In this document: positions 16,207-24,416 of the stretch, one piece after another
Position numbering within the stretch: the stretch's first letter is position 1
How the letters are laid out: each line of letters starts with the position of its first letter
The notes under the pieces: generated by a model
The model's input: the letters and a program-made list of their open reading frames with translations, nothing else
What the model was told of the DNA's origin: nothing
Database searches by the model: none
Position numbers and translations under genes: made by a program
Assembly (NCBI GenBank): GCA_019638185.1
Contig: JAHBUH010000002.1
Span: 248,001 to 312,000 of the forward strand
DNA length: 64,000 nucleotides
Direction: 5' to 3'
Origin: Leadbetterella sp.
GTDB taxonomy: Bacteria; Bacteroidota; Bacteroidia; Cytophagales; Spirosomataceae

Positions 16207-17700
16207 ATGACAGAAAACTTTGACCTATTTATCAACCGTTTTAAGACCCGGTTGAAAGCCTTGTTTCATGATGAATCGAATATTAACGAGCTAAGTCTGA
16301 ACAGGGGGCTTCCGGATGACGTGTGGAATGGCATTATGGAAATGCACCCCTTATCCGTGGCCATACCCAAAGAATTCGGTGGGCGCGGCGCTGAAGTACG
16401 GGAATGCCTGGGGATCCTCTCGGCGGCTTCGTACGAAGCACTGCCGCTTTCCCTGACTTTCGGAATTAACATTGCGCTCTTCCTGGAGCCGCTGGCCAAA
16501 TACGGTAACCCGGAGATACAAGCCCCTATTTTCGATAAGTTCATGAAAGAACAAGCCATGGGCGGCCTCATGATCACGGAACCGGATTACGGCAGCGATG
16601 CGCTGAACATGCGCACCAGCTATACCGAAACCGCTGACGGTTATTCCATTAATGGTCAAAAACACTGGCAGGGACTGACCGGTATGGCCGATTTCTGGAT
16701 CGTGGCTGCCCGTAAAAAAGTGCAGGAAAGTGACCTGGCCCGCGATGTGGAGTTTTTTGTGACCGATAACAGCCGGCCGGAACAGAAGATCGTGGTAGAG
16801 CATTATTTCAATAACCTGGGCCTCTACATGATCCCTTACGGGCTGAATACGGTGGATGTGCAGGTACCGCATAACCAGAAGCTGATCCAGCATAGTACCG
16901 GTATAAAAATGATGCTCGACATCCTGCACCGGAGCCGTCTACAGTTTCCGGGCATGGGCATGGGCTTTATTCAACGGATGCTGGACGAGGCGCTGTCCCA
17001 TACTACTCGCCGGAAAGTAGGCGGACAGCCGCTTTCGGTGATGGATTCCGTACGCTTCCAGCTTTCCCGGATCCAGGCCGCTTACACGCTGGCCTCGGGT
17101 ATGTGCGCACATAGTTCGTCTATGAGCGGTATAGCATTTGATGTGGCCGGAGAAGGGGTGCAGGCGAACAGCATGAAGGCCCTGGTGACCGATCTTATGC
17201 AGGAATCGGCCCAGATCTGTGTGCAGCTTTCCGGATCCAGTGGTTATAAGATTGATCACATTGCAGGTCGCGGAATTGTAGACAGCCGGCCTTTCCAGAT
17301 CTTTGAGGGCTCGAATGAAATGCTGTACACCCAGATCTCGGAGATCCTGGTGAAACAGATGAAGAAGCTGAAAGTGACTAATTTCAGCGAATACCTGAAT
17401 ACGTTTGAAGTGACGGCCCGCGTGGCTCCGATGTTCCGGAAGCACCTCGACTTTGAGCTTCCGGCCGTATTGGTACAGCGGCAGACCGTGGTGCTGGGTA
17501 AGATCATTGCCCGTCTGGTATGTCTCCAGTACGTGGATGAAATGGTGGAAAAAGGCTTCCGCAAAGACCTGTATGAGAATTGTGTAAAGCATATCCGGAT
17601 GGATATCAAGAAGCTTTCCACCGATCTTTCAGACTACAATAACGCCGAGCCCATCCTGGATTACCAGGAAGGTTCTGCCTGGGCGGACTATATTGGATAA
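16207..17700 (+). CDS. Acyl-CoA dehydrogenase family protein
   Basis: 497 residues with the flavoprotein acyl-CoA dehydrogenase layout: an N-terminal helical domain, a middle beta domain with MITEPDYGSDAL and INGQKHWQGLTGMADFW (the conserved TEP..GSD and NGxKxW motifs) and a C-terminal four-helix domain with FEGSNEMLYTQISEIL. The family oxidises an acyl-CoA to the trans-2-enoyl-CoA with FAD. At 497 residues it is longer than the classical 380-390, with a C-terminal extension after about residue 400 that lacks a second recognisable motif. Chain length and substrate cannot be read. It stands alone; a strong terminator follows. Confidence 0.88.
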   Translation: MTENFDLFINRFKTRLKALFHDESNINELSLNRGLPDDVWNGIMEMHPLSVAIPKEFGGRGAEVRECLGILSAASYEALPLSLTFGINIALFLEPLAKYGNPEIQAPIFDKFMKEQAMGGLMITEPDYGSDALNMRTSYTETADGYSINGQKHWQGLTGMADFWIVAARKKVQESDLARDVEFFVTDNSRPEQKIVVEHYFNNLGLYMIPYGLNTVDVQVPHNQKLIQHSTGIKMMLDILHRSRLQFPGMGMGFIQRMLDEALSHTTRRKVGGQPLSVMDSVRFQLSRIQAAYTLASGMCAHSSSMSGIAFDVAGEGVQANSMKALVTDLMQESAQICVQLSGSSGYKIDHIAGRGIVDSRPFQIFEGSNEMLYTQISEILVKQMKKLKVTNFSEYLNTFEVTARVAPMFRKHLDFELPAVLVQRQTVVLGKIIARLVCLQYVDEMVEKGFRKDLYENCVKHIRMDIKKLSTDLSDYNNAEPILDYQEGSAWADYIG

Positions 17701-17706
17701 GAAATT

Positions 17707-17748
17707 TTCTTACCGGGCAGGCCCGGCCACCCGGTAAGAACCCTTTTA
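17707..17748 (+). terminator. Factor-independent terminator after the acyl-CoA dehydrogenase gene
   Basis: Arms TTCTTACCGGG (17707-17717) and CCCGGTAAGAA (17730-17740) are 11 bp and exact, with a 12-nt loop, followed by CCCTTTTATT. The next gene is convergent, so it may serve both strands. Confidence 0.85.
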
Positions 17749-17784
17749 TTGGCGAGCCATTTTACAGGGCCGCCGGTGCATATC

Positions 17785-18459
17785 TTAATGTGAGGTGGCC
17801 CTCATCAGGCCCCGGGATCCCCGGTAAAAATAAATGGCGCCTATAAACATGAACATGTGGGCCAGATCGGCATGGTTAAACCACTGACTGATGCTGATCC
17901 GGGCTACAAATACTACAGCGCAAATAAAGATCCATCCCACCCCGATCATCATGTCTTTCATCACTTCAGGGTAATGGTTTTTCCGGTAATTGTAGACGCA
18001 AAAGCTGAATACGACCACCAGGAAACCGTAGGTAGAGTGGATCTGCACATACAGGAAATCCAGGGTACCGAAGGCCAGCCCCATAAAAGCCAGCAGCTCA
18101 ATAATATTAAAGACAGAGAAGAAGCGTAACATCCGAGGGCTCAGTTCCGTAGCGGAAAAGTGGATCATGACCCGTTCCAGCAGGTTTACAGCGATCATGC
18201 TCAGCAGCCAGCCCGGCAGCTTCCAGAAAAAGCCCAGCACATAGAGGAAACCGTGCCCTATAATGCCCCCCAGGAGCGTGGCCACGCCCATCAGCAGGAA
18301 GTACAGCAGGATCTGGCGATGCATGCGACTGCCGTTATAAAGCGGTTTTAATTTCCAGGCGCAGACCAGGCAGGTGATCCCTACCAGTACGTCTGTGGCC
18401 ATGGTCACCGGCTCATCAATGCGTATTCCGAAAGGAAAAATGGAGGGTTGTTCCGTCAT
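17785..18459 (-). CDS. Multi-pass membrane protein of unknown function
   Basis: 224 residues with about six to seven membrane helices separated by short loops. Conserved-looking polar residues occur inside helices: HGFLY near residue 70, HFSATELSPRML near 103 and NHADLAHMFMFIGAIYFYRG near the C-terminus. The several buried histidines recall ceramidase-like or haem/metal membrane families, but I do not recognise it (a DUF6962-type assignment would need a search). A TATCTTTG box (18467-18474) just upstream of the ATG supports the start. Confidence 0.6.
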   Translation of the reverse strand: MTEQPSIFPFGIRIDEPVTMATDVLVGITCLVCAWKLKPLYNGSRMHRQILLYFLLMGVATLLGGIIGHGFLYVLGFFWKLPGWLLSMIAVNLLERVMIHFSATELSPRMLRFFSVFNIIELLAFMGLAFGTLDFLYVQIHSTYGFLVVVFSFCVYNYRKNHYPEVMKDMMIGVGWIFICAVVFVARISISQWFNHADLAHMFMFIGAIYFYRGSRGLMRATSH

Positions 18460-18466
18460 ACCAGCG

Positions 18467-18474
18467 CAAAGATA
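18467..18474 (-). promoter_or_regulatory. Candidate -7 box (TATCTTTG) before the 18459 start
   Basis: Full TAnnTTTG match on the minus strand, 7 bp from the ATG. The very short implied leader lowers confidence. Confidence 0.3.
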
Positions 18475-18627
18475 AGCATCCGGCGGTATTCCCCCGAGCG
18501 CTTTCCCGCGAATATATTATACTTTTATGCCCGGAAATCTAAAAAGGGGGTTAATTTTGCAGCGTGGCCGGCCTGCCGCTAAAGAACCGGAGGCACCGGA
18601 TATTTTAAATTATGGGCGTAGTTTATA

Positions 18628-18951
18628 ATGGATAATCAGCAGAAATCTACCGTTCTTACCCGGTTACAGGAAAAATGGGGGCTGGAAAGCCTTTTCCAGG
18701 TGATAGCCGTGTTAGTTGTATTTTCATTGGCGGGGTCGTCAGTGGTATTCCTCCGGAAAACCCTCTTCGGTTTCCTGGGTTATGATGAGCATACCGCCAT
18801 GTGGCTGAAGACCATTACCTATATCCTGTTTGTTTTCCCGGCTTACCAGGTGCTCCTGTTGACCTACGGCTTCATTTTAGGCCAGTTCAACTTTTTCTGG
18901 GAAAAGGAAAAGAAGATGGGAAAATGGATCGCGGACAGGTTCCGGCGATAA
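18628..18951 (+). CDS. Small conserved membrane protein (DUF6787-like)
   Basis: 107 residues with two long hydrophobic segments (about residues 21-43 and 61-87) and a short basic C-terminus (GKWIADRFRR). The repeated pattern KWGLESLFQVIAVLVVFSL and GQFNFFWEKEKKM is that of a conserved Bacteroidota family I know as DUF6787, without known function. It would lie in the inner membrane. The AraC-type gene follows 48 bp downstream on the same strand. Confidence 0.65.
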   Translation: MDNQQKSTVLTRLQEKWGLESLFQVIAVLVVFSLAGSSVVFLRKTLFGFLGYDEHTAMWLKTITYILFVFPAYQVLLLTYGFILGQFNFFWEKEKKMGKWIADRFRR

Positions 18952-18999
18952 AAACAGGGGGGTAAAGCCCTTCCTTTTGCAGCCTTAAACTATTCCTGT

Positions 19000-19815
19000 A
19001 TGAAAGAAAAGCTGTTTAAGACTTTCAAACCTTCCGATCCGCGTATTGCGGCGTATGTGGATTACTACTACCTGGATATTAAGCCTTTTAATGAAGAAAT
19101 TGAGATCGACTGTTTTCCTCATTATAAAACGGCTGTTTCTTTCTACGCCTCGCATTCCCGCTCAGAAAACGGCGATATCGTCTACCAGGAAGGCGGAAAA
19201 CCGTTCCAGGCATTTACTCCCGTTCATGATGATGTACTGAAAGTGCGGCAGGTGGGTTTCGTTCATAGGGTGGTCATGGTTTTTAAACCTTTGGGCATTT
19301 TTCATTTTACGCAAAAAGGGGACTTTACCACCTTTATTTATGATTTTGACTTCCTGGAAGAGCGGGAATTGAATTTAATTTTTAATACAACGGACCCGGA
19401 TAGCCTGACCCGGCTTTTGGATGGGGCGCTGCTCTCCCGGTATAGAAACGTGGAGCTTTCACTGATACAGCATATCGTAAATCATATTTTTGAGGAGGAT
19501 GAGGATTTCTCAGTGGAGAAACTGTCTGCGAAGCTGAATTACAGTCGCCAGTATTTAAACCGGGTGTGCAGGCAGTATATCGGGGTATCGGTAAAGCGGT
19601 TTCGGGAAATAGTCCGCTTCCGGAAAGCGATAGATCAAAAATTGCTTTTTGCTACCAAAGAAAATCTCACTTCGCTGGCTCACCAGTTCAATTATAACGA
19701 TCAGTCTCATTTTATCAAGGTTTGCCGGAATCTAACCGGCAATGCCCCGGGACCCTTTTTTAAAAGAGGAAAACTACTGGGTAGTGAAGATACTTTCTGG
19801 CATATCCGGGACTGA
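19000..19815 (+). CDS. AraC-family transcriptional regulator
   Basis: 271 residues: an N-terminal ligand/oligomerisation part (about 1-160) and a C-terminal AraC double helix-turn-helix (about 170-262) with FSVEKLSAKLNYSRQYLNR as the first HTH and LTSLAHQFNYNDQSHFIKVC as the second. The second is the classic AraC signature (A-x-x-x-G-F/Y-x-D-Q-S-H-F-x-R/K-x-F/C). It binds DNA; the inducer is unknown. The N-terminus is of the DUF6597-like kind common in this group. It may act on the lipoprotein gene 59 bp downstream or elsewhere. Confidence 0.85.
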   Translation: MKEKLFKTFKPSDPRIAAYVDYYYLDIKPFNEEIEIDCFPHYKTAVSFYASHSRSENGDIVYQEGGKPFQAFTPVHDDVLKVRQVGFVHRVVMVFKPLGIFHFTQKGDFTTFIYDFDFLEERELNLIFNTTDPDSLTRLLDGALLSRYRNVELSLIQHIVNHIFEEDEDFSVEKLSAKLNYSRQYLNRVCRQYIGVSVKRFREIVRFRKAIDQKLLFATKENLTSLAHQFNYNDQSHFIKVCRNLTGNAPGPFFKRGKLLGSEDTFWHIRD

Positions 19816-19874
19816 TATTCCAAATTTACAATTTTTTATGTTGGATTCCCGGGTACTTTGCAGTACTTAATAAT

Positions 19875-20537
19875 TTGATCATGAGAAATTGGAATTACGT
19901 GCTGCTGGGTACGGTGCTGGTGCTGGCGGGCTGTACGAAGAAATTGTCGGAAAATAAGAAGACGGAATTACGGGATGAGCTGAAAAGAATGGTGGCGGCG
20001 GACCAGGAAGCGGCATGGGTTCGGCCGGAAAAATACAAGGACTATTCCACGGAGCGATGGGAGCAGTTTAAAGATAGTGTTTTTACCACGCATAAGCTCC
20101 GGCTTGAAGAAATATACAGGAAACATGGGTTTATGGGCTTCGACAAAGTAGGCGAGGAGGGATCCAACCATTTCTGGCTGATGGTGCAGCATGCGGATAA
20201 CTATCCTGAATTCCAGAAGAAGATTCTGAAAGCCATGGATAAGGAGGTGAAGAAGGGCAATGCCAACCCGCGAAATTATGCGTATTTGTATGACCGCGTC
20301 CAGATCAATGCCGGACAAAAGCAGCGGTTTGGAACGCAGGTAGATTATGATGTGGATGGCACGGGCCGGGCCCGGCCTAAGTCAGGTCTTTCTGACTCGG
20401 TCCATGTGGATAAAATCAGGAAGCAGTATCAGCTGGAGCCTTTGAAAGAATACCTGAACATGATGACTGAATTACATTATGAGATGAATAAGAAGCATTA
20501 TGAAAGTAAAGGAATAATGAAACCGGATTTGTATTAA
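19875..20537 (+). CDS. Lipoprotein with DUF6624-like domain
   Basis: 220 residues. The lipobox VLAGC (Cys near residue 21) marks a lipoprotein. The mature part has the conserved DUF6624 pattern, DQEAAWVRPEKYKDYSTERWEQ ... LEEIYRKHGFMGFDKVGEEGSNHFWLMVQHAD (quoted in parts), then DRVQINAGQKQRFGTQVDYD. Function is unknown. The start could be either of the two ATGs (MIMRNWNY at 19875 or 19881); both give the same signal. It follows the AraC gene and has its own short gap. Confidence 0.72.
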   Translation: MIMRNWNYVLLGTVLVLAGCTKKLSENKKTELRDELKRMVAADQEAAWVRPEKYKDYSTERWEQFKDSVFTTHKLRLEEIYRKHGFMGFDKVGEEGSNHFWLMVQHADNYPEFQKKILKAMDKEVKKGNANPRNYAYLYDRVQINAGQKQRFGTQVDYDVDGTGRARPKSGLSDSVHVDKIRKQYQLEPLKEYLNMMTELHYEMNKKHYESKGIMKPDLY

Positions 20538-20609
20538 TGAGTTCATACTACTGTACCCCAAAAGGCTTTCAGGCCGTTTTCCGGTTTCGTTATTCCTACA
20601 GTAAATGAT

Positions 20610-20978
20610 TTAATCCCCCAGGGAATTTTTGACCGCTTCACACATTTTCCGGATCTTCATGTAGTTTTCTTCAGAGTTTTTGGCTCTGTCGCAAACAATG
20701 GTCAGGGAGCCCGGATGGGACTTGATATAGAAAAACATGCCGTTATCAAAACCCATCTCCGCATCCAGTTCCGCATTTGCAAAAGACATCCCGGTGTCTT
20801 TCAGGTGCCTGGAAAGAATATTCTGCACAGTACCCGTTTCGGAGTCGGGGTAGTCTGCCGTAAAATGATAGACGAGGTCGTCGGTCACTTTTTCAGTGAT
20901 GTGCAGTCCCCCGTTCCCGTTTTGCCGGCACATGAGAAACAGGGGAGATAACAGGACAGTCAGCCATAGCTTTTTCAT
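20610..20978 (-). CDS. Small lipoprotein, unknown function
   Basis: 122 residues: a signal sequence with lipobox LFLMC (Cys near residue 17), then about 100 residues with no motif I recognise (HITEKVTDDLVYHFTADYPDSE). It is anchored in the outer or inner membrane. A TATCTTTG box at 20998-21005 lies 20 bp upstream of the ATG. It is divergent from the GH3-serine hydrolase gene. Confidence 0.55.
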   Translation of the reverse strand: MKKLWLTVLLSPLFLMCRQNGNGGLHITEKVTDDLVYHFTADYPDSETGTVQNILSRHLKDTGMSFANAELDAEMGFDNGMFFYIKSHPGSLTIVCDRAKNSEENYMKIRKMCEAVKNSLGD

Positions 20979-20997
20979 AGATTTTTCATTTTTGCTT

Positions 20998-21005
20998 CAA
21001 AGATA
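20998..21005 (-). promoter_or_regulatory. Candidate -7 box for the 20978 lipoprotein gene
   Basis: The minus strand reads TATCTTTG, a full TAnnTTTG match, 19 bp before the ATG. No -33 is evident. Confidence 0.4.
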
Positions 21006-21096
21006 ATATATCGCATAGTATTATGCAATACAAAGTACTATTTTTTACATTGATTTAAAAAATGCTTACTTTTATAGACCTTCCGGCCTTTTTGCT

Positions 21097-21104
21097 TATT
21101 TTTG
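21097..21104 (+). promoter_or_regulatory. Candidate -7 box for the GH3-serine hydrolase gene
   Basis: TATTTTTG matches TAnnTTTG and ends 18 bp before the ATG at 21123. This also argues that an earlier in-frame TTG at 21102 is not the start. Confidence 0.45.
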
Positions 21105-21122
21105 AGGATTACCTTAAATACT

Positions 21123-24100
21123 ATGCGATACCTTGTTATTCTGCTTTTAATCTCTTTTTCCGGCTTTGCCCAAAAGAAGCCTGACTTCCTGACCCAAACC
21201 AATGAAAAATGGGTGGATTCCGTTTTTAATACCCTGACACTGGATGAAAAAGTAGGGCAGGTGCTGATGCCCCGGGGTAATTTTTCCGGTAGGGGGTATG
21301 AGCCGGAGAAACTGAAGGAGTGGATACGCGATTATAAGCTGGGCGGGCTGGTGTTTTTTGCCGGACAGCCTACCATGCAGGCGCAGATCACGAATGAGTT
21401 GCAGCGCATCAGCAAGGTGCCCCTGATGATAGGGGTGGACATGGAGTGGGGGTTGGCCATGCGGCTGGACTCTACCGTGAGATTCCCCTTCCAGATGGCC
21501 CTGGGTGCCATGCAGGGCAGTGATGACCTGCTCTACCGCATGGGTGTGGAAGTGGGCCGCCAGTCCAAACGCATGGGCATCCACGTGAATTATGCACCGG
21601 TGGTAGACATCAATAATAACCCGAAAAACCCGGTGATCAACTTCCGGTCTTTCGGTGAAGATAAGATCAGTGTGGCTAATAAATCACTGGCTTTTATGAA
21701 GGGGATGCAGTCGCAGCGCCTGCTGACCACGGCCAAGCATTTTCCGGGGCACGGTGATACCGGCACCGATTCCCACCATGACCTGCCGATGATAGCCCAT
21801 CCCAAAGATTACCTGGAAAATAACGAACTTTTTCCTTTTAAATACCTGATTGATAACGGGCTGAGCGGGGTCATGACCGCCCACCTGAACATTCCGGCGC
21901 TGGAACCCCAGGCCGGGCTGGCGTCTACGTTCTCCTCGAAGATCGTGGGTGATCTGCTGAGAAAAGAGCTGGGTTTTGAGGGCCTTACCTTCACGGATGC
22001 CATGGATATGCAAGGGGCCGTGAAGAATTATAAGCCCGGCGAGGCTATGGTGGAGGCCTTCCTGGCCGGGAATGATATCCTGGAAACGTTTATGGATGTG
22101 CCCGGGGCTTTTAACGCGCTTAAAGCCGCGGTGGAGTCAGGAAAGATCCCGGTTAAGCTACTCGATGAACGGGTGAAGAAAATCCTGAAGGCCAAAGCCT
22201 GGGTGGGCCTGGACCACTACGCGCCTGTGAAGATAGAAGGGCTGATTGAAGACCTGAATACGCTGGAATCCGACTTCCTGAACCGGACTTTTGCCGAGAG
22301 AACGCTTACTGCCCTGGAAACAGCTGACCTGCCGGTGAAAGACCTGCGGCAGAATACGCTGGTGGTGTCTATAGGTGCGGAAGGCAAGACCCATTTCCAG
22401 CGGATGGCTGAAAATTATACACAGACGGAGTCGGTAAGTATTAACAAAAATTCTCCGGCAGATGCGCTGCGTTCCAAACTGGCCGCCGGGCAGAACCTGA
22501 TCATTGGTCTCCACCTGAACAATAACCGTCCCGGGGCTAATTATGGTCTTGAACCCTACATGCAGCAGACGCTGAGTGAGCTGGCCGGGCAGGATAAGGC
22601 AATCCTGGTGGTCTTCGGGAATCCCTATGTGCTGGATATGATACCGGATGTAGGCCGGTTCCGGTCGCTGGTGATGGCTAACCAGTCCACCCCGTATATG
22701 GAGGAAGCCGCGGCCATGGCCGTTTTCGGCGGGATAGAAATGAACGGCCGGCTTCCGGTGACGGTGAATGATACCTTCCGCTTAGGGGCCGGTACATGGG
22801 TACAGAAAAACGGCCGTCTGGCTTACGGTACCCCTGAAATGGTGGGGCTGGACAGTCGCGTGCTGGAGGCCCGGGTAGATTCCGTGATGCAGCTGGGGAT
22901 ACGTGAAAAGGCATACCCCGGTGCCGTGCTGGAGATTGCGAAAGACGGCCGGGTGATTTACCGGAAACCTTTCGGTTTTCATACCTATGAGGAAGCCGCC
23001 GAGTTTAAAGGAAAGCTCGGTTCGGAAGCCAGCTTTGCGGCTGTAAATGACGCCGAAGCCATGGATAGCAAAAGCGCCGCCACATCGGCCGTAAAGGCTC
23101 TTTCGGAAGGTAGAAGAGTGAAAGGAGCGGTAGATGTGAATGATATTTACGATTTTGCCAGCGTAACCAAGATCAGCACCTCAGCCCTGGCGGTGATGGA
23201 GCTGATGAGCCAGGGGAAATTTGACCTGGATAAGACCTTTGCAGATTATTATCCCGCCTTTAAAGGCAGCAATAAAGCCGGACTGACTTTCCGCGATATG
23301 CTGACGCACCGTTCCGGCCTCAAGGCCTGGATACCGTTCTGGATGGATTGTGTGGACTCGGTGGCTACCCTGCGAAAAGCGGTGCAACTTCACCCGGAAA
23401 TGGCTTCTCAGTTCATTCGGGAACCAGAGCGCCGTACATTCTGGGACAAGCTGTTCGGGCGGAAACAAAAATATACGATCAATTACGAAAAGACGCTGGC
23501 GCAAAATAAAGAAATATGGAAGAAGGCGCTGAGCACCCAAACCATCACCTGGCAGCCCGGTATTTTCGCTAACCGGCGCTCGGAGCAGTACAGCGTGGAA
23601 ATAGCCGATACCCTGTTTATGAATCCCGAAAGGATGGATTATGTTTTTAAGCAGATCGAGGTATCACCGGTTAACCCGTCCCAGGGCTATGTTTACTCTG
23701 ACCTTCATTATTATACCTACCCGGTGTTTATGGAGAAGCTGACCGGGAAGAAATGGGAGGATTTCCTGAAAGAAACCTATCATTCACTGGGTGCTTATAC
23801 GCTGACCTATAACCCGCGGCGTTTTTATGGCCTGGACCGGATAGTGCCCACTGAAAAAGATACGCTGTTCCGCAAAACCGTGATCCACGGCCGGGTACAC
23901 GATGAAGGCGCGGGCATGCTGAACGGGATCTCCGGCCACGCCGGGCTTTTCGGCAGCGCCAATGACCTCACTAAGCTGATGCAGATGTACCTCCAGGGCG
24001 GATCTTACGGCGGCCAGGAGTTCATCCGGCCGGAAGTGCTGAAAGAGGCTACATCCTACCAGTTCCCGGAAGAGGGTAACCGGCGGGCCATCGCCTTTGA

Positions 24101-24332
24101 TAAGCTGGATTTCAACAAAAACATTACCAATGGCCCCCAAATGGCCTCAGCGGAAAGCTACGGCCATTCCGGCTATACCGGCACGTTTACCTGGGTAGAC
24201 CCGAAATATAACCTGGTCTACGTTTTCCTGTCGAACCGGGTGTATCCCACCCGTGACAACGGCAAGATCGGCACGCTGAACCTGCGTACGGCTGTGGGCG
24301 ATGAAATCATCAGGACGATCAGGGGGAAGTGA
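21123..24332 (+). CDS. Glycoside hydrolase family 3 fused to a serine hydrolase (class C beta-lactamase-like)
   Basis: 1069 residues from the ATG at 21123, which begins a signal peptide (MRYLVILLLISFSGFAQ). The first half (about 15-375) is a GH3 beta-N-acetylhexosaminidase barrel: VGVDMEWG-like strand, KHFPGHGDTGTDSHHDLP with the NagZ-type catalytic His/Asp loop, and FTDAMDM with the nucleophile Asp. A GH3 C-terminal sandwich follows to about 590. The second half (about 600-1065) is a serine beta-lactamase/transpeptidase fold with SVTK (SxxK), YSD and HSGYTGT in place of KTG. The order GH3 then SH is a known Bacteroidota architecture tied to peptidoglycan recycling in the periplasm. An insert rich in Ala, Lys and Ser lies between the two halves. 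Confidence 0.88.
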   Translation: MRYLVILLLISFSGFAQKKPDFLTQTNEKWVDSVFNTLTLDEKVGQVLMPRGNFSGRGYEPEKLKEWIRDYKLGGLVFFAGQPTMQAQITNELQRISKVPLMIGVDMEWGLAMRLDSTVRFPFQMALGAMQGSDDLLYRMGVEVGRQSKRMGIHVNYAPVVDINNNPKNPVINFRSFGEDKISVANKSLAFMKGMQSQRLLTTAKHFPGHGDTGTDSHHDLPMIAHPKDYLENNELFPFKYLIDNGLSGVMTAHLNIPALEPQAGLASTFSSKIVGDLLRKELGFEGLTFTDAMDMQGAVKNYKPGEAMVEAFLAGNDILETFMDVPGAFNALKAAVESGKIPVKLLDERVKKILKAKAWVGLDHYAPVKIEGLIEDLNTLESDFLNRTFAERTLTALETADLPVKDLRQNTLVVSIGAEGKTHFQRMAENYTQTESVSINKNSPADALRSKLAAGQNLIIGLHLNNNRPGANYGLEPYMQQTLSELAGQDKAILVVFGNPYVLDMIPDVGRFRSLVMANQSTPYMEEAAAMAVFGGIEMNGRLPVTVNDTFRLGAGTWVQKNGRLAYGTPEMVGLDSRVLEARVDSVMQLGIREKAYPGAVLEIAKDGRVIYRKPFGFHTYEEAAEFKGKLGSEASFAAVNDAEAMDSKSAATSAVKALSEGRRVKGAVDVNDIYDFASVTKISTSALAVMELMSQGKFDLDKTFADYYPAFKGSNKAGLTFRDMLTHRSGLKAWIPFWMDCVDSVATLRKAVQLHPEMASQFIREPERRTFWDKLFGRKQKYTINYEKTLAQNKEIWKKALSTQTITWQPGIFANRRSEQYSVEIADTLFMNPERMDYVFKQIEVSPVNPSQGYVYSDLHYYTYPVFMEKLTGKKWEDFLKETYHSLGAYTLTYNPRRFYGLDRIVPTEKDTLFRKTVIHGRVHDEGAGMLNGISGHAGLFGSANDLTKLMQMYLQGGSYGGQEFIRPEVLKEATSYQFPEEGNRRAIAFDKLDFNKNITNGPQMASAESYGHSGYTGTFTWVDPKYNLVYVFLSNRVYPTRDNGKIGTLNLRTAVGDEIIRTIRGK

Positions 24333-24416
24333 GATCACCGGTATAATCAGGAATCTGATTCCCAATTATACACCTATTTGGTTTTATACAATCTATTTAT
24401 ATATACCTGTTGAACG

